From Clostridiales bacterium (GTDB lineage: Bacteria > Bacillota > Clostridia > Oscillospirales > CAG-272): 38,064 nucleotides of DNA. This document shows positions 15,529-24,294 of this stretch, piece by piece. The DNA lies in NCBI GenBank assembly GCA_012727435.1, contig JAAYHB010000014.1, positions 1 to 38,064 on the forward strand, written 5' to 3'. Under the pieces are notes generated by a model that did not search any database, was not told the origin of the DNA, and saw only the letters and a program-made list of their open reading frames with translations. The stretch's first letter is position 1. Each line of letters opens with the position of its first letter. Made by a program: the position numbers and the translations under genes.

Positions 15529-15744
15529 ATGCTTGACAAAATTGCAAAGGTAATCAGAGACTACAAAGAGGACCCGAATATTGTCATCACCGAGGAAACT
15601 ACATTTGCCGAGCTTGAGCTCGACTCGCTCGCCACTGTTGAGCTGATTATGAACCTTGAAGATGAGCTTGGGGTCACAATCGAGCTTGACCAGGGCATCA
15701 AAACCGTGGGCGACCTGATAAGGCTGCTGGAGAAACAAAAATGA
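15529..15744 (+). CDS. acpP: Acyl carrier protein
   Basis: A 71-residue acidic, helical protein with the phosphopantetheine site ELDSLATVEL (Ser33). The following EDELGVTIELD is the helix that contacts partner enzymes. It carries growing acyl chains as thioesters. CGGAGG sits 8 nt before the ATG. Its stop overlaps the fabK start by 4 bp (ATGA), so translation is coupled. Confidence 0.95.
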   Translation: MLDKIAKVIRDYKEDPNIVITEETTFAELELDSLATVELIMNLEDELGVTIELDQGIKTVGDLIRLLEKQK

Positions 15745-16688
15745 TAAATTCACAGCTCACTGAACTATTGGGCATAAAATACCCGGTTTTTCAGGGCGGT
15801 ATGGCCTGGATATCCGATGCAAATCTTGCCGCGGCGGTATCAGATGCCGGGGGACTGGGCATTATTGCCGCAGGGAACATGCCCGGCGATTATGTGCGCG
15901 GCCAGATAAGGCGGGCAAGGGAACTTACCGATATGCCCTTCGGCGTGAATGTCATGCTGATGAGTCCGCATGCCGACGAGGTAGCCGGTGTTGTGGTCGA
16001 GGAGCGGGTGCCGGTGGTGACTACCGGTGCCGGCCTTCCCACGGCGCATATGAAACGCTGGATTGAGGCAGGAATCAAGGTCATTCCGGTGGTTCCCTCA
16101 ACCGGTGTGGCCAAAATGGTTGAGCGGGCCGGCGCGGCCGCGGTCATCGCCGAGGGCGGCGAGAGCGGCGGGCATGTGGGCGACCTTACCACAATGGCAC
16201 TGGTGCCGCAGGTAGCAGATGCAGTCAGAATCCCGGTTATTGCAGCCGGGGGAATCGGCGACGGTCGCGGGGTCGCGGCCGCCTTTATGCTCGGCGCCGT
16301 CGGCGTTCAGGTCGGCACGAGGTTCCTTGTCGCAAAGGAATGCGGCGTACATCAGAAATATAAAGATAAAATCCTCAAGGCCAAGGATATCGACACGATA
16401 GTCACCGGTCGGCGGCTCGGGCACCCGGTCCGAGCGCTCAAAACCCCCTTCACGCGGGAGTTTTACTCAAAGGAATATGACAGCAGTATATCAGACGAGG
16501 AGCTTGAAGCCCTCGGCGTGGGCGCGCTCCGGCTGGCTGCAGTTGAGGGCGACGAGAAGCGCGGCAGCTTTCTTGCCGGGCAGATTGCCGGGCTGGTTAA
16601 GAGCGAGCAGACTGCTAAGGAAATCATTGAAGAGATGATGGCCGAGGCCGAGGAGCTACTCCGAGAGGCAGCAAGATGGGTAAGATAG
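15741..16688 (+). CDS. fabK: Enoyl-ACP reductase II (FabK, FMN-dependent)
   Basis: The 315-residue protein belongs to the 2-nitropropane dioxygenase-like TIM barrel family. It shows YPVFQGGMAWISDANLAAAVS at the N-terminus, GLGIIAAGN, MPFGVNVML, the flavin-site GGESGGHVG around residues 136-144, and IPVIAAGGIGDGRGVAAAFMLGA. FabK reduces enoyl-ACP with NAD(P)H and is the triclosan-insensitive alternative to FabI; no FabI is seen here. Its 3' end overlaps fabD by 13 bp. Confidence 0.95.
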   Translation: MINSQLTELLGIKYPVFQGGMAWISDANLAAAVSDAGGLGIIAAGNMPGDYVRGQIRRARELTDMPFGVNVMLMSPHADEVAGVVVEERVPVVTTGAGLPTAHMKRWIEAGIKVIPVVPSTGVAKMVERAGAAAVIAEGGESGGHVGDLTTMALVPQVADAVRIPVIAAGGIGDGRGVAAAFMLGAVGVQVGTRFLVAKECGVHQKYKDKILKAKDIDTIVTGRRLGHPVRALKTPFTREFYSKEYDSSISDEELEALGVGALRLAAVEGDEKRGSFLAGQIAGLVKSEQTAKEIIEEMMAEAEELLREAARWVR

Positions 16689-17593
16689 CATTCGTGTTTG
16701 CCGGACAGGGGGCGCAGTATGCCGGCATGGGCCGGGACCTGTATGAAAAATACTCCGCCGTCCGGCCGATTTTTGATATGCTCGGCGAGCGGCTGAAAAA
16801 TCTGGCCTTTTTTGGCCCGGCCGATGAATTGAGTCTCACCGAGAACACGCAGCCCTGCCTTTTTGCGGCAGATTTGGCCTGTGCGGCGCTGCTCAACGAA
16901 GAGGGCATATATGCCGACACGCTTGCCGGTTTTTCGCTCGGCGAGATTCCGGCAGTCTGCCATGCCGGGATTCTGGAGTTGCGGGAAGCCTTTGGTTTTG
17001 TCTGCTTCCGCGCCGGGGCAATGCAGGCTGCCGCAGCAGAAAATCCGGGCGCCATGCTTGCGGTGCTCAGACTTCCGGTGGAGAAGGTTGAGGAGATCTG
17101 CGCTCGGATTGATGGGGCATATCCGGTCAACTACAACTGCCCCGGGCAGACGGTGGTGGCCTGCGCCGTGGAGTGTGTAACTTCACTCTGCGCGGCGGTA
17201 CTAAATTACGGGGGAAGGGCAATAAGGCTCCCGGTGAGCGGCCCTTTCCACAGCCCCTTTATGTCGGGCGCGGGCGAAAAAATCAGGGGTTACCTTCAGG
17301 ATAAGAAACCGGGTAAAATGAGGATTCCGGTCTACTCCAACGTCACGGCGCAGGTTTATGACAACAACCCCTGGGAATTGCTCGCGCGGCAGGTATCGAG
17401 CCCGGTTCTGTGGCAGGGGATAATTGAGAACATGATTGCCGACGGAGTCGACACCTTTGTCGAGGTGGGGCCGGGCAGAGTGCTGTCGGGCCTTATAAGC
17501 CGGATAAACCCGGACGTGTCGGTTCTGAACGTGTGCGACACTTGCTCGCTTGAAAGTACGGTCGTGGCACTCAGGAGCCGAGGAAAAAGATAA
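16676..17593 (+). CDS. fabD: Malonyl-CoA:ACP transacylase
   Basis: The 305-residue protein has FVFAGQGAQYAGMGRDL at the start, the nucleophile elbow GFSLGE with Ser87 (GHSLGE in most FabD proteins, so His is replaced by Phe), and the catalytic His192 in SGPFHSPFM. EVGPGRVLSGLI closes the fold. It loads malonyl groups on ACP. It overlaps fabK by 13 bp and ends 8 bp before fabG. The His-to-Phe change is next to, not part of, the catalytic pair. Confidence 0.95.
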   Translation: MGKIAFVFAGQGAQYAGMGRDLYEKYSAVRPIFDMLGERLKNLAFFGPADELSLTENTQPCLFAADLACAALLNEEGIYADTLAGFSLGEIPAVCHAGILELREAFGFVCFRAGAMQAAAAENPGAMLAVLRLPVEKVEEICARIDGAYPVNYNCPGQTVVACAVECVTSLCAAVLNYGGRAIRLPVSGPFHSPFMSGAGEKIRGYLQDKKPGKMRIPVYSNVTAQVYDNNPWELLARQVSSPVLWQGIIENMIADGVDTFVEVGPGRVLSGLISRINPDVSVLNVCDTCSLESTVVALRSRGKR

Positions 17594-17601
17594 GCGGAGG
17601 T

Positions 17602-18336
17602 ATGACGGTGAACAGAGTTGCGGTTGTAACCGGCGGATTTGGTGGCATCGGCAGGGCTATAGCCCTTCGGCTGGCGCAGGACAATGTCAATGTCGCAATA
17701 GTCGACCTGGCGGCGGGTGGCGACGAGTTATGCTTCGAGCTTCACCGACTCGGAGTTAAGGCCGGAGCTTATCGGTGTGACGTGTCGGACTATGAAGAGG
17801 TGAAGGTGGTCTGTGAGAAGATTGTCGCCGACTTCGGGGGAGTCGATATTCTCATCAACAACGCGGGGATTACCAAAGACAAGCTGCTGCTCAGAATGAC
17901 CGAGGCCGACTTCGACCGGGTAATCGACGTCAACCTGAAGGGAGTATTCAACTTTACAAAGCAGCTTGCGAAGGTACTGATGCGCTCGAAGTCGGGCCGG
18001 ATAATCAATATTTCGTCTGTCAGCGGTCTTATGGGGAACACCGGGCAGGCAAATTACTCGGCCTCAAAGGCCGGTATAATCGGGTTTACCAAAACGATAG
18101 CCCGCGAACTTGCGCCCCGGGGCGTGACCTGCAACGCAGTCGCGCCCGGCTTTATTGACACCGATATGACGGCAGGGCTGCCCGAGCAGGTCAAGACCAC
18201 TTTGCTCGGCACGATACCGCTCGGGCGTATGGGGAAACCCGGGGAGGTCGCCGAGCTTGTGGCCTTTTTGGCATCCGAGCGGGCGGGCTACATTACCGGT
18301 GAGGTCATACGGATTGACGGCGGGTTGGCGATGTAG
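17602..18336 (+). CDS. fabG: 3-oxoacyl-ACP reductase
   Basis: A short-chain dehydrogenase of 244 residues: cofactor loop TGGFGGIG (10-17), DVSD, NNAG (86-89), catalytic Ser near 138, Tyr152 and Lys156 in NYSASKAG, and NAVAPGFIDTDM. It reduces 3-ketoacyl-ACP with NADPH. Length and order match fabG in streptococcal-type operons. GCGGAGG precedes the ATG. The fabF start codon is 11 bp after its stop. Confidence 0.95.
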   Translation: MTVNRVAVVTGGFGGIGRAIALRLAQDNVNVAIVDLAAGGDELCFELHRLGVKAGAYRCDVSDYEEVKVVCEKIVADFGGVDILINNAGITKDKLLLRMTEADFDRVIDVNLKGVFNFTKQLAKVLMRSKSGRIINISSVSGLMGNTGQANYSASKAGIIGFTKTIARELAPRGVTCNAVAPGFIDTDMTAGLPEQVKTTLLGTIPLGRMGKPGEVAELVAFLASERAGYITGEVIRIDGGLAM

Positions 18337-18346
18337 GAGTAAGAAG

Positions 18347-19609
18347 ATGCGGAATTCAGAAATGAAAAGAGTCGTGGTGACCGGGTTGGGGTGCATCACG
18401 CCGGTGGGGAATGACGTAAAGTCCTTCTGGCGGAGCATCATCGAGGGCAGGCACGGTTTTGCTGAAATTACAAAATTCGACGCCGGCTCGATGAAGGTGA
18501 AAATCGCCGCCGAGGTGAAGGATTTCGACCCCGGGATGTATATTGATAAGAACGAAATCAGGAAAACCGACCTTTTTGCCCAATACGCGCTTGCGGCCGC
18601 CGCGCAGGCAATCGAAGACAGCGGCCTTCACGGGCAAATAGATCCCGGGCGGCTGGGGGTTTATATCGGTTCGGGTATCGGCGGGATAGCCACCTTCATC
18701 CTTGAGCATCAGAAGATGATCGAGAGGGGGCCGGCCCGGGTTTCGCCTTATTTTGTGCCCATGATGATCTCAAACATGGCCTCGGCGCTGGTGGCAATCA
18801 GATACGGCGCTATGGGACCGAATCTTCCGGTGGTGTCTGCCTGCGCCACCGGCACACATGCGATAGGCGAGGCCTTCAGGGCTGTAAGACATGGCTATGC
18901 CGACGCGGCAATTGCCGGGGGGACCGAGGCGCCGATAAACCGGCTTGCAATTGCCGGCTTTACCAACTGCATGGCTCTCTCGACCAGCGAGGACCCTGAC
19001 AGTTGTTCAATTCCTTTTGACAGGCGGCGGTGCGGTTTTGTGATGGGCGAGGGCGCGGGGGTCATAATCCTTGAGGAGTACGAACACGCAAAGGCAAGAG
19101 GTGCAAAAATCTACTGCGAGCTTTGCGGGTACGGCAACACCTGCGATGCCTACCACATAACCGCGCCGGCCCCCGACGCCTCGGGAAGCGCCAGGGCAAT
19201 TGAGCTGGCCTTTCTTGACTCGGGGATTGTGCCCGACGAGAAGCTTTACATCAACGCTCACGGCACCTCCACCCCGCTAAATGACAGGATTGAAACCGAG
19301 GCGATAAAAAAAGCGCTCGGTAAGCTGGCCTACAAAATTCCGGTGAGCTCCACCAAGTCGGTGACCGGGCACATGCTGGGGGCGGCGGGCGGTGTCGAGG
19401 CGATAGCCTCAATTTTGGCGATAAAGAGCGGCATAGTCCCACCGACAATAGGTTACCGCGAGCCCGACCCCGAATGTGACCTTGACTATGTTCCGAATAA
19501 GGCGAGGCGCTGCAAGATCGACAAGGCGCTCTCGCTTTCGCTGGGGTTCGGGGGGCACAACGCGGCAATATTGTTCAGAAAAGTTGAGGAGACCGCCAAT
19601 GACGATTGA
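18347..19609 (+). CDS. fabF: Beta-ketoacyl-ACP synthase II
   Basis: The 420-residue elongation condensing enzyme has Cys166 in VSACATGTHAIGEA, His305 in NAHGTSTPLND and His342 in KSVTGHMLGAAGG. I placed the start at ATG 18347, 7 nt after GGAG, because longer reading frames would run back inside fabG; an ATG at 18362 is the other candidate. It extends acyl-ACP by malonyl-ACP. It overlaps accB by 11 bp. Confidence 0.95.
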   Translation: MRNSEMKRVVVTGLGCITPVGNDVKSFWRSIIEGRHGFAEITKFDAGSMKVKIAAEVKDFDPGMYIDKNEIRKTDLFAQYALAAAAQAIEDSGLHGQIDPGRLGVYIGSGIGGIATFILEHQKMIERGPARVSPYFVPMMISNMASALVAIRYGAMGPNLPVVSACATGTHAIGEAFRAVRHGYADAAIAGGTEAPINRLAIAGFTNCMALSTSEDPDSCSIPFDRRRCGFVMGEGAGVIILEEYEHAKARGAKIYCELCGYGNTCDAYHITAPAPDASGSARAIELAFLDSGIVPDEKLYINAHGTSTPLNDRIETEAIKKALGKLAYKIPVSSTKSVTGHMLGAAGGVEAIASILAIKSGIVPPTIGYREPDPECDLDYVPNKARRCKIDKALSLSLGFGGHNAAILFRKVEETANDD

Positions 19610-20024
19610 CGACATCAGGCAACTGGCCGAAATTCTTAAGGTTTACGGGCTCTCAAAGCTCGATTTCAGGTCGGGCGAGGGGAGTGTTTTGCTCGAGAAG
19701 GCCGCCGGGGGAGCCGAGGTTTCTGCTCCGGCGCCTTTGTCCAAGGGTGAGGAGCCCGGGAGGGCAGAGCAGGCAATTGATTTTAACAGGATAACCGAGG
19801 TGCGCTCGCCGATTGTCGGGGTGTTTTACGCGGCGCCTGCCCCCGGCGCCGAGCCTTATGTCAAAGTCGGCAGCCGGGTGAAGAAGGGCGATGTGCTCTG
19901 TATTGTCGAGGCGATGAAGCTGATGAACGAAATTGTGGCCGAGTGCGACGGCGAAATCGTGGATATATGCGTCCGGAATGGCGAGATAGTCGAATACGGG
20001 CAGGTGCTCTTTAAAATCTTCTGA
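19599..20024 (+). CDS. accB: Biotin carboxyl carrier protein of acetyl-CoA carboxylase
   Basis: The 141-residue protein has an N-terminal helical stretch (IDDIRQLAEILKVYGLSKLDF), a Pro/Ala-rich linker at about 40-60, and a biotinyl domain with the target lysine K107 in VEAMKLMNEI. It carries CO2 from the carboxylase AccC to the AccAD transferase. The start was set at ATG 19599, inside the end of fabF, after GTTGAGGAG. A biotin ligase and biotin transporter follow the operon. Confidence 0.95.
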   Translation: MTIDDIRQLAEILKVYGLSKLDFRSGEGSVLLEKAAGGAEVSAPAPLSKGEEPGRAEQAIDFNRITEVRSPIVGVFYAAPAPGAEPYVKVGSRVKKGDVLCIVEAMKLMNEIVAECDGEIVDICVRNGEIVEYGQVLFKIF

Positions 20025-20034
20025 GGGCAGGAAT

Positions 20035-20448
20035 ATGGACAGGGAAGATATAAAAAAGATTCTCCCGCACAGGGAGCCGATGCTGCTCATAGATGAGGCC
20101 GAAATGGTCGACGGGGTTGCGGTCGGGAAATACACCGTCCGGGGAGACGAATTTTTCCTCATGGGGCATTTCCCCGGGAACCCGGTGGTGCCCGGCGTGA
20201 TTCTCTGCGAAATGATGGCGCAGTCCTCCTGCCTCTTGGTGCGGGAGCGCGGCAATTATACCCCGTATTATGTTGGTCTGAATAACGTGAAGTTCAGGGA
20301 TAAGGTTCTGCCGTGCGACACGATTGAGTTTAAGTGCGAGCTGATAAGAAAAATCGGCGCCTTTTATTTTATCAGGAGCACGGGCTATGTAGGCGGGAAG
20401 CCGGTGGTGTCCGGCGAGCTGTCGTTTGCGGTTGTTGCGGGTGAGTGA
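20035..20448 (+). CDS. fabZ: 3-hydroxyacyl-ACP dehydratase
   Basis: A 137-residue hot-dog-fold protein with LPHREPMLLID near the N-terminus, and the catalytic His45 in MGHFPGNPVVPG and Glu59 in GVILCEMMAQ. It dehydrates 3-hydroxyacyl-ACP. No FabA or FabM isomerase is found in the window, so how unsaturated fatty acids would be made is not evident here. It ends 7 bp before accC. Confidence 0.95.
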   Translation: MDREDIKKILPHREPMLLIDEAEMVDGVAVGKYTVRGDEFFLMGHFPGNPVVPGVILCEMMAQSSCLLVRERGNYTPYYVGLNNVKFRDKVLPCDTIEFKCELIRKIGAFYFIRSTGYVGGKPVVSGELSFAVVAGE

Positions 20449-20455
20449 AGTGGGC

Positions 20456-21796
20456 ATGTTTTCAAAAATACTGGTTGCAAACCGGGGCGAGATTGCCGTT
20501 CGGATAATCCGCGCCTGCAAAGAAATGGGGATCACCTCGGTGGCGGTGTTTTCCGAGGCCGATAAGGACGCACTGCATGTAAGCCTTGCCGACGAGAGCT
20601 ACTGTATCGGTCGGCCGGCGCCCCGCGACAGCTACCTCAACATGTCGGCCATAATAACTCTGGCGCAGGCCACAAACTGCGAGGCAATACACCCCGGCTA
20701 CGGTTTTTTGTCCGAAAATTATCAGTTTGCTCGCTTATGCGAGGAGTACGGGATTGTCTTTATCGGCCCGCCGGCAGAGGTCATCAGGACAATGGGCGAC
20801 AAGGCCGCAGCGCGCAGGACCATGCAGGCCGCCGGCATCCCGGTTATTCCGGGCAGCGGCGTCCTCAATGATATAAATGAAGCGCGCCGTATTGCCGAGC
20901 GGGTAGGCTACCCGCTGCTCATCAAGGCCAGCGCAGGCGGGGGCGGCCGGGGTATCAGGCTTGTGAACAGCGCCGGTGATTTTGAACGTCAATACACCAC
21001 GGCGGCCGCCGAAGCGCAGAATGCCTTCGGCGACGGTTCGGTCTACCTTGAGAAATTCTTAAACCCGGTAAAACATATCGAGGTGCAGATACTTGCCGAC
21101 AACCACGGCAATATTGTTTGCCTCGGCGAGCGCGACTGCTCGGTACAGCGCAGAAACCAGAAAATGATTGAGGAGAGCCCGGCAAACATTCCGGTGGAGG
21201 TAAGGCAGCGCATGGCCGAAGCCTCGGTTATGGCGGCAGCGGCCGCGGGATACCGCGGTGCCGGGACAGTCGAGTACCTTTACGACGGCGCGGGAAATTT
21301 TTATTTTCTCGAGATGAACACAAGGCTGCAGGTCGAGCACCCGGTGACCGAAATGGTCACCGGCGTGGACCTTGTCAAATGGCAGATAAGAATCGCGGCC
21401 GGCAACCCGCTGGGCTTTTCTCAGGATGAAATTGCCCCGGTCGGCCATTCGATAGAATGCCGGATAAACGCCGAGAATCCCAAGAAGAGTTTCAGGCCGT
21501 CCTGCGGGAGGATCGAAATGCTCCATGTGCCCGGCGGGCCGTGGGTGAGGTTAGATACCGCGATATATCAGGGCTACACGATACCGCCCTTTTATGATTC
21601 GATGATAGGCAAGCTGATTGTCCACGCGAAAACACGCGACGAGGCAATCCGGAAGATGAAGGCCGCGCTCTGCGAGCTTGTCATAAAGGGTATCGAGCAC
21701 AACGCCGATTATTTGCTCGAAATCCTGTCGTCGGAGGAATTTGATAGTGCCGTGTACACCACCGATTTCCTTGACAGACTTGGAGGGGCCGGATGA
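20456..21796 (+). CDS. accC: Biotin carboxylase subunit of acetyl-CoA carboxylase
   Basis: The 446-residue ATP-grasp enzyme begins MFSKILVANRGEIAVRIIRA. It has HPGYGFLSEN, the glycine-rich ATP loop KASAGGGGRGIRLV, the GERDCSVQRRNQK block and EMNTRLQVEHPVTE. It carboxylates biotin on AccB using bicarbonate and ATP. Start ATG 20456 is 7 bp after fabZ. An in-frame upstream extension would overlap fabZ and lacks family similarity. Its stop overlaps the accD start by 4 bp. Confidence 0.96.
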   Translation: MFSKILVANRGEIAVRIIRACKEMGITSVAVFSEADKDALHVSLADESYCIGRPAPRDSYLNMSAIITLAQATNCEAIHPGYGFLSENYQFARLCEEYGIVFIGPPAEVIRTMGDKAAARRTMQAAGIPVIPGSGVLNDINEARRIAERVGYPLLIKASAGGGGRGIRLVNSAGDFERQYTTAAAEAQNAFGDGSVYLEKFLNPVKHIEVQILADNHGNIVCLGERDCSVQRRNQKMIEESPANIPVEVRQRMAEASVMAAAAAGYRGAGTVEYLYDGAGNFYFLEMNTRLQVEHPVTEMVTGVDLVKWQIRIAAGNPLGFSQDEIAPVGHSIECRINAENPKKSFRPSCGRIEMLHVPGGPWVRLDTAIYQGYTIPPFYDSMIGKLIVHAKTRDEAIRKMKAALCELVIKGIEHNADYLLEILSSEEFDSAVYTTDFLDRLGGAG

Positions 21797-22647
21797 AATT
21801 CAAAAAACCGTCAAACACGCTTGAGGGGCAAACAAAAAAGCCGATTGAAGAAGATGCCCGGGACAGTGATTTTTACCCCTGCCCGGGCTGCAAAAAGAAT
21901 ATTCTGAAAAGCGAGCTGCGCAAAAACCTCAATGTCTGCCCGCTCTGCTCGCATCACTTAAAGCTCAGCGCCCGGCGGCGGATAGCCATTATCAGCGACC
22001 CCGGCAGCTTTACCGAGACCGACCAAGAGCTGACTTCCGACAATCTTCTGCAGTTTCCGGAATATGACGAAAAGCTTGCATTAGCCCGGCTTGAGAGCTC
22101 TGAGAACGAGGCGGTCATCACCGGGTTTTGTGAGGTCGGCGGGCATAGGACCGCAATCTTTGCCATGGAGCCGCGCTTTATGATGGGCAGCATGGGCAGG
22201 GTCGTAGGCGAGAAGATTACCCGGCTCTTTGAGGCGGCGACGGCTGCGCGCCTACCGGTGGTCAGTTTTACGGTCTCGGGGGGAGCCCGGATGCAGGAGG
22301 GGATTCTGTCGCTCATGCAGATGGCCAAGACCAGCGGGGCAGCAGGGCGGCACAGCGAGGGCGGCAACCTCTTTTTGTGTGTACTGACCGATCCTACGAC
22401 CGGAGGGGTGACCGCAAATTTTGCCATGCAGGGCGATATAATTATTGCCGAGCCCGGTGCGCTGATTTGCTTTACCGGTCCCCGGGTCATCGAGCAGACC
22501 ATCAGAAAAAAGCTGCCCGAGGGCTTTCAGAAGGCCGAATTTCAGCTTGAAAAGGGTTTTCTTGACGACATTGTCGACCGCAGGAAACAGCGGGATTACA
22601 TCATAAAAATACTCAAAATGCACGCAAAGGGCGGGGCGGCAGTATGA
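21793..22647 (+). CDS. accD: Acetyl-CoA carboxylase carboxyltransferase, beta subunit
   Basis: The 284-residue protein opens with a four-Cys zinc ribbon (C30-x2-C33 and C49-x2-C52: YPCPGC and NVCPLC), then a crotonase-fold transferase domain with SFTVSGGARMQEGILSLMQMAK and DPTTGGVTANFAM. With AccA it transfers CO2 from biotin to acetyl-CoA, forming malonyl-CoA. It is joined to accC and accA by ATGA overlaps at both ends, which fits 1:1 synthesis. Confidence 0.96.
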   Translation: MKFKKPSNTLEGQTKKPIEEDARDSDFYPCPGCKKNILKSELRKNLNVCPLCSHHLKLSARRRIAIISDPGSFTETDQELTSDNLLQFPEYDEKLALARLESSENEAVITGFCEVGGHRTAIFAMEPRFMMGSMGRVVGEKITRLFEAATAARLPVVSFTVSGGARMQEGILSLMQMAKTSGAAGRHSEGGNLFLCVLTDPTTGGVTANFAMQGDIIIAEPGALICFTGPRVIEQTIRKKLPEGFQKAEFQLEKGFLDDIVDRRKQRDYIIKILKMHAKGGAAV

Positions 22648-23411
22648 CGGCATATGATAAGGTAGTTGCCGCAAGAGCCAAGGGCAGGTTCACCTCGCTG
22701 GATTATATTGATTCGATATTCACCGACTTCACCGAAATGCACGGCGACCGGCGGTTTGGAGACGACCCGGCAATCGTCACCGGCCTCGCGTGGCTCGAGA
22801 ATATATGTGTTACGGTAATCGGAATTGAAAAAGGGAAGGACATCAGGGAGAGGGCGCGGCGGAACTTCGGCTCGGCCCACCCCGAGGGATACCGGAAAGC
22901 GCTGCGTCAAATGAAACTTGCTGAAAAGTTCGGGCGCTCGGTCATATGCTTTGTTGACACCTCCGGTGCGTTTTGCGGGATGGCCGCCGAGGAGCGGGGT
23001 CAGGGACAGGCAATTGCCGAGAATCTCATGGAAATGATGGCGCTGAGGACCCCGATTATCTCGGTGCTGGTCGGCGAGGGCGGCAGCGGCGGGGCGCTTG
23101 CGCTGGCGGTGGCAAACGAGGTCTGGATGCTTGAGAACGCGGTTTATTCGGTCATCTCGCCCGAGGGCTGCGCGAGCATCCTCTGGAAGGACGGCAGCCG
23201 GGTCAGGGAGGCCTGCGAGTGTTTGAAGCTCACCGCCGGCCACATGCTGGAGCTCGGGGTGATCGAAAAAATCATACCCGAGGACGACGGGTTGTTTGAG
23301 AACTTTAAACGGGAGCTTGTCGCGGCGATTGAAAGATATGCCGGCAAAACGGGTGAGGAGATTGCACAGGAGAGGTACATGCGCTTCAGAAGGATGGGTG
23401 ATTTGAAATGA
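22644..23411 (+). CDS. accA: Acetyl-CoA carboxylase carboxyltransferase, alpha subunit
   Basis: The 255-residue protein has FTEMHGDRRFGDDPAIVTG, FGSAHPEGYRKALR, FVDTSGAFCG, and VGEGGSGGALALAVANEVWM with YSVISPEGCASILWKD. These are AccA hallmarks, shorter at the N-terminus than in E. coli as usual for Firmicutes. It is the partner of AccD. The 4-bp overlap with degV (ATGA) is notable because accA is normally the last gene of this operon. Confidence 0.96.
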   Translation: MTAYDKVVAARAKGRFTSLDYIDSIFTDFTEMHGDRRFGDDPAIVTGLAWLENICVTVIGIEKGKDIRERARRNFGSAHPEGYRKALRQMKLAEKFGRSVICFVDTSGAFCGMAAEERGQGQAIAENLMEMMALRTPIISVLVGEGGSGGALALAVANEVWMLENAVYSVISPEGCASILWKDGSRVREACECLKLTAGHMLELGVIEKIIPEDDGLFENFKRELVAAIERYAGKTGEEIAQERYMRFRRMGDLK

Positions 23412-24211
23412 TCAGACTGGTAACAGATTCGACCGTGTACTTAAGGCGGGACGAGGCCGGCGAACTCGGGGTCAGGGTTGTACCGATAGGCTACCTGATT
23501 GGCGGCTGTTTGTACTCGGAATACTATTCCGACGACGACAATTTTGAGGAGTATCTGGCTTCGGGCGGCAGGATTTCTACCTCGCAGCCCGCGCCGGGAG
23601 TGTTTTTGGATGTTTTCCGCGAGGAGCTGGTGCGGGGCGACGAGGTGCTCTGCATAACCCTGTCCTCAAGGCTGAGCGGGATTTACAATTCGGCGGTCAA
23701 AGCCGCAGGTCAGTGTAGCGGCGTGCATGTCTACGACAGCCGGCTTACCGCCGGCGGGCTTTATCTTCTGGTTCGCCGGGCAAGGGAGTTAATTGACGAG
23801 GGCCGGAAAACCGACGAAATTCTCGGCGAGCTTGAGAGGCTGCGCGGGGAGATAACCGTTTATTTTTCGGTCGGAGATATGGCGCCGCTGAGAGAGAGCG
23901 GCAGGGTCGGCTTTGTGAGAATGGGTGTCAACACCATGCTTAACCTAAAACCGGTGCTGCTGCTAAAAGACGGGGCGGTATTTCAGGATTCGGTGGCTCG
24001 CGGGACAAAGGAGGCAATAAGAATCCTTGCCGGCAAAATACCCGAAGGAGTACGCATGGTTATCATAAACTATATCGGCAACAGGCGGGCGGCGAGCAGC
24101 CTTTACAACGTCATAAAGCAAAAACACCCCGATGTTGACATCCGGCTGAGCAGGCTCGGCCCGGTGCTCAGCGCGCATCTCGGCAAGGAAGTGCTTGCGG
24201 TTAGTTATTAG
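23408..24211 (+). CDS. DegV-family fatty-acid-binding protein
   Basis: The 267-residue protein starts RLVTDSTVYL (family: TDSTxDL), has RISTSQPAPGVFLDVF, CITLSSRLSGIYNSA and the later SGRVGF and NLKPVL blocks. DegV proteins bind a fatty acid in a pocket; the FakB members hand it to the kinase FakA for activation to acyl-phosphate. No FakA (DAK2-domain) gene is in the window. The start overlaps accA by 4 bp, so it is part of the fatty-acid operon, and exogenous fatty-acid handling is the likely role. Binding specificity cannot be read. Confidence 0.92.
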   Translation: MIRLVTDSTVYLRRDEAGELGVRVVPIGYLIGGCLYSEYYSDDDNFEEYLASGGRISTSQPAPGVFLDVFREELVRGDEVLCITLSSRLSGIYNSAVKAAGQCSGVHVYDSRLTAGGLYLLVRRARELIDEGRKTDEILGELERLRGEITVYFSVGDMAPLRESGRVGFVRMGVNTMLNLKPVLLLKDGAVFQDSVARGTKEAIRILAGKIPEGVRMVIINYIGNRRAASSLYNVIKQKHPDVDIRLSRLGPVLSAHLGKEVLAVSY

Positions 24212-24294
24212 ATATTGACATTAGATATTAGTGGAACCGAGAGAAAAATACGGGTGGAACAAAACGAAGGTTGCCGCGCCGGCATGAAAGTATT

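Noticed and set aside
24212-24294. Possible T-box riboswitch before birA, from GGGTGGAAC
   Set aside because: The gap is only 83 bp, with no specifier loop or terminator/antiterminator pair.
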